Assembly (NCBI GenBank): GCA_040904405.1
Contig: JBBDTK010000093.1
Coordinates: 1 to 29,977 of the forward strand
Length of the DNA stretch: 29,977 nucleotides
Direction of reading: 5' to 3'
Origin: VRUE01 sp040904405
Lineage (GTDB): Bacteria; Actinomycetota; Thermoleophilia; Solirubrobacterales; 70-9
The position numbers and the translations under genes were made by a program. The notes under the pieces are model-generated. The model was not told the DNA's origin. It was given only the letters and a program-made list of their open reading frames with translations, and did no database searches. Numbering within the stretch: position 1 is the stretch's first letter; each line of letters opens with the position of its first letter. Shown one piece after another: positions 28,419 through 29,977 of the stretch.

Positions 28419-29977
28419 TGCTGACCCGCGACGCAGCGCTCGAGGAGATCGCCGGCCAGCGCTTCGAGGTGGTCGTGATCGGCGGCGGCATCACCGGCGC
28501 CGGGGTCGCCCTCGACGCCGCCTCGCGCGGCTACTCGGTGGCGCTGCTGGAGCGCGGCGATTACGCCGAGGGGACCTCCAGCCGCTCCTCGAAGATGGTC
28601 CACGGCGGCCTCCGCTACCTGCAGAACTTCGACCTCGGGCTGGTCCGCGAGGCGCTGCTGGAGCGCCAGCTGATGGTGCAGCTGGCGCCGCACCTGGTCT
28701 ACCCGACGCCCTTTCTCGTGCCCGCCTTCGGCGAGGACCGGCGCGACCGCAGGATCGGCATCGGGCTCAACATGTACGACGTCATGGCCAGCACCCGGGT
28801 CGGCCGCAGCCGCCGTGAGATGAGCTCGGCGAAGGAGGTCGACGAGGACTTCTACTGGTCGCCGGACCGCCACCGCACGATCGACCGCGAGGAGGTGCTC
28901 GAGCTGGTCCCCTCGCTGGCGCCGCGCGAGCCCTCCGCCGCCTACCTCTTCTACGACTGCCAGACCGACGACGTGCGGCTGGTCCTGACCGTGCTCGGCG
29001 AGGCGGCCCGCTTCGGCGCGGTCAGCCTCAACGGCGCCGAGGTGACCGAGGTGCTCTCCAGCGGCGGCCGCGCCTCCGGCGTCGCCTTCGTCGAGGCGGA
29101 GTCGGGCCAGCGCTTCGAGGTCGAGGCCGAGAACGTGGTCAACGCGACCGGGGTCTGGGCCGACCGGATCGGCCCCGAGGTGGCGGCGGAGGAGGACGTG
29201 CCGCGGATCGCCCCCAGCCGCGGCACCCACGTGCTGCTCGACCGCGCCGACCTCTCGACCGGCTCGGCGGCCTGCATCGTGCCGGCCGGCGCCGGGCGGG
29301 GGATCTTCGCCCTGCCCTGGTACGGGCGCACCCTGGTCGGCACCACCGACAACGACTTCGACGGCGAGATCGACAGCCCGCGCCCGGGCGCCGAGGACGT
29401 CGAGTACCTGCTCGACGCGGTCAACGCCTTCTTCGGCGCCTCGCTGAGCGACTCCGACCTGGTCGGCGCCTACGCCGGCGTGCGGCCGCTGATCTCGACC
29501 GGCGACTCGCGCAAGTCGGTCGACATCTCGCGCAAAGCGGAACTCTACGAGACCTCCTCGGGGATGCTGACGATCACCGGCGGCAAGCTGACCACCTGGC
29601 GGCGGATGGCGAAGCAGACGGTCGACCGGCTGGTCGAGCGCGAGGGCCGCGAGGCGCCCTGCCGCACGGCCGAGATCCCGCTCGGGATGGAGGCGCGGCC
29701 CGAGGACCTGGAGGCGCCCGAGGGGGTCGGGGAGGAGGCGGTCGCGCAGCTGGCCTTCCGCTACGGGCACGCGGCGCGCACCGTCCTCGACCTGGCCTGG
29801 AAGCAGCCGAAGCTGGCCGCCCCGATCGTCGCCGGCCGCCCCGACCTGCTGGCCGAGGCGGCGATCGCGGCGCGGGCAGAGCAGGCGCGCTGCGTCGCCG
29901 ACGTGCTGCTGCGCCGCACCAGGCTGGGACTGCTGGCGGCGCCGCAGCTGCGCGGCGCCGCGCCGGCCCGCGCGGTC
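28418..29977 (+). CDS. glpD: Glycerol-3-phosphate dehydrogenase, FAD-dependent (3' end outside window)
   Basis: At least 520 residues, still open at the window end. Visible: the FAD site VVVIGGGITGAGVALDAASR (about 19-38), the substrate region GTSSRSSKMVHGGLRYLQNF, FYDCQTDDVRLVL, NVVNATGVWAD, LPWYGRTLVGTTD, GAYAGVRPLIS and TITGGKLTTWRRMA. It oxidises sn-glycerol-3-phosphate to dihydroxyacetone phosphate at the membrane. ATG 28418 overlaps the nitroreductase stop (TGATG). Its link to the B12 genes is probably only positional. Confidence 0.93.
   Translation, partial: MLTRDAALEEIAGQRFEVVVIGGGITGAGVALDAASRGYSVALLERGDYAEGTSSRSSKMVHGGLRYLQNFDLGLVREALLERQLMVQLAPHLVYPTPFLVPAFGEDRRDRRIGIGLNMYDVMASTRVGRSRREMSSAKEVDEDFYWSPDRHRTIDREEVLELVPSLAPREPSAAYLFYDCQTDDVRLVLTVLGEAARFGAVSLNGAEVTEVLSSGGRASGVAFVEAESGQRFEVEAENVVNATGVWADRIGPEVAAEEDVPRIAPSRGTHVLLDRADLSTGSAACIVPAGAGRGIFALPWYGRTLVGTTDNDFDGEIDSPRPGAEDVEYLLDAVNAFFGASLSDSDLVGAYAGVRPLISTGDSRKSVDISRKAELYETSSGMLTITGGKLTTWRRMAKQTVDRLVEREGREAPCRTAEIPLGMEARPEDLEAPEGVGEEAVAQLAFRYGHAARTVLDLAWKQPKLAAPIVAGRPDLLAEAAIAARAEQARCVADVLLRRTRLGLLAAPQLRGAAPARAV

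Overview
The window is about 30 kb of high-GC DNA, probably from an actinobacterium of the Thermoleophilia (Solirubrobacterales-like). That placement is inferred from the GC and codon style, from a secreted protein at 11463-12164 with the leader style common in that class, and from the general gene mix. Two 10-base runs of N (20600-20609, 23518-23527) show it is a scaffolded draft or metagenome assembly.

Region 1 (48-10046, minus strand) reads as one tightly overlapping operon that looks like an undescribed biosynthetic gene cluster. In transcription order: a promoter-like site, a tRNA gene with anticodon UGU (Thr type), a divergent arginyl-tRNA synthetase-like protein, a fused aminodeoxychorismate synthase (PabA-PabB, PIKGT motif), a GNAT acetyltransferase, an HDAC/acetylpolyamine-amidohydrolase family hydrolase, an AroQ-type chorismate mutase, a cytochrome P450, an MbtG-like lysine N6-hydroxylase and a secreted PQQ-like beta-propeller lipoprotein. 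Together they suggest N-hydroxylation of a diamino acid, a 4-amino-4-deoxychorismate/prephenate-derived unit, and an aaRS-like activation or condensation step. The product is unknown.

Region 2 (10141-13660) holds a TPR protein, a frameshifted trypsin-like protease, a secreted hypothetical protein, a DUF5678 protein, two small membrane proteins and a tyrosine recombinase remnant. Region 3 (13672-15986) is rich in toxin-antitoxin parts: HigB-HigA, a DUF2442 protein, an MNT nucleotidyltransferase with a frameshifted HEPN partner, and a solo HicB-like protein. Region 4 (16260-21213) holds poorly characterised membrane and secreted proteins: a membrane protein with duplicated BamE-like C-terminal units, a PD40 beta-propeller protein, a multi-pass membrane protein and a secreted protein broken by an assembly gap.

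Region 5 (21366-27906, plus strand) is a cobalamin-riboswitch operon: two exported DUF4430 proteins, an ECF transporter T component, a fused double ATPase, and an ECF S component fused to an extracellular alpha/alpha-toroid (prenyltransferase-like repeats). DUF4430 resembles the beta domain, and the toroid the alpha domain, of animal intrinsic factor/transcobalamin. The operon therefore looks like a bacterial B12-capture and uptake machine built from the same two folds. A nitroreductase and a glycerol-3-phosphate dehydrogenase (cut by the window edge) follow, overlapping by a few bases.

Separately, three palindromic elements sit in frame inside coding sequences (one in the synthetase-like gene, two in the double ATPase), and two of them look related. 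This suggests small mobile palindromes that insert in frame.
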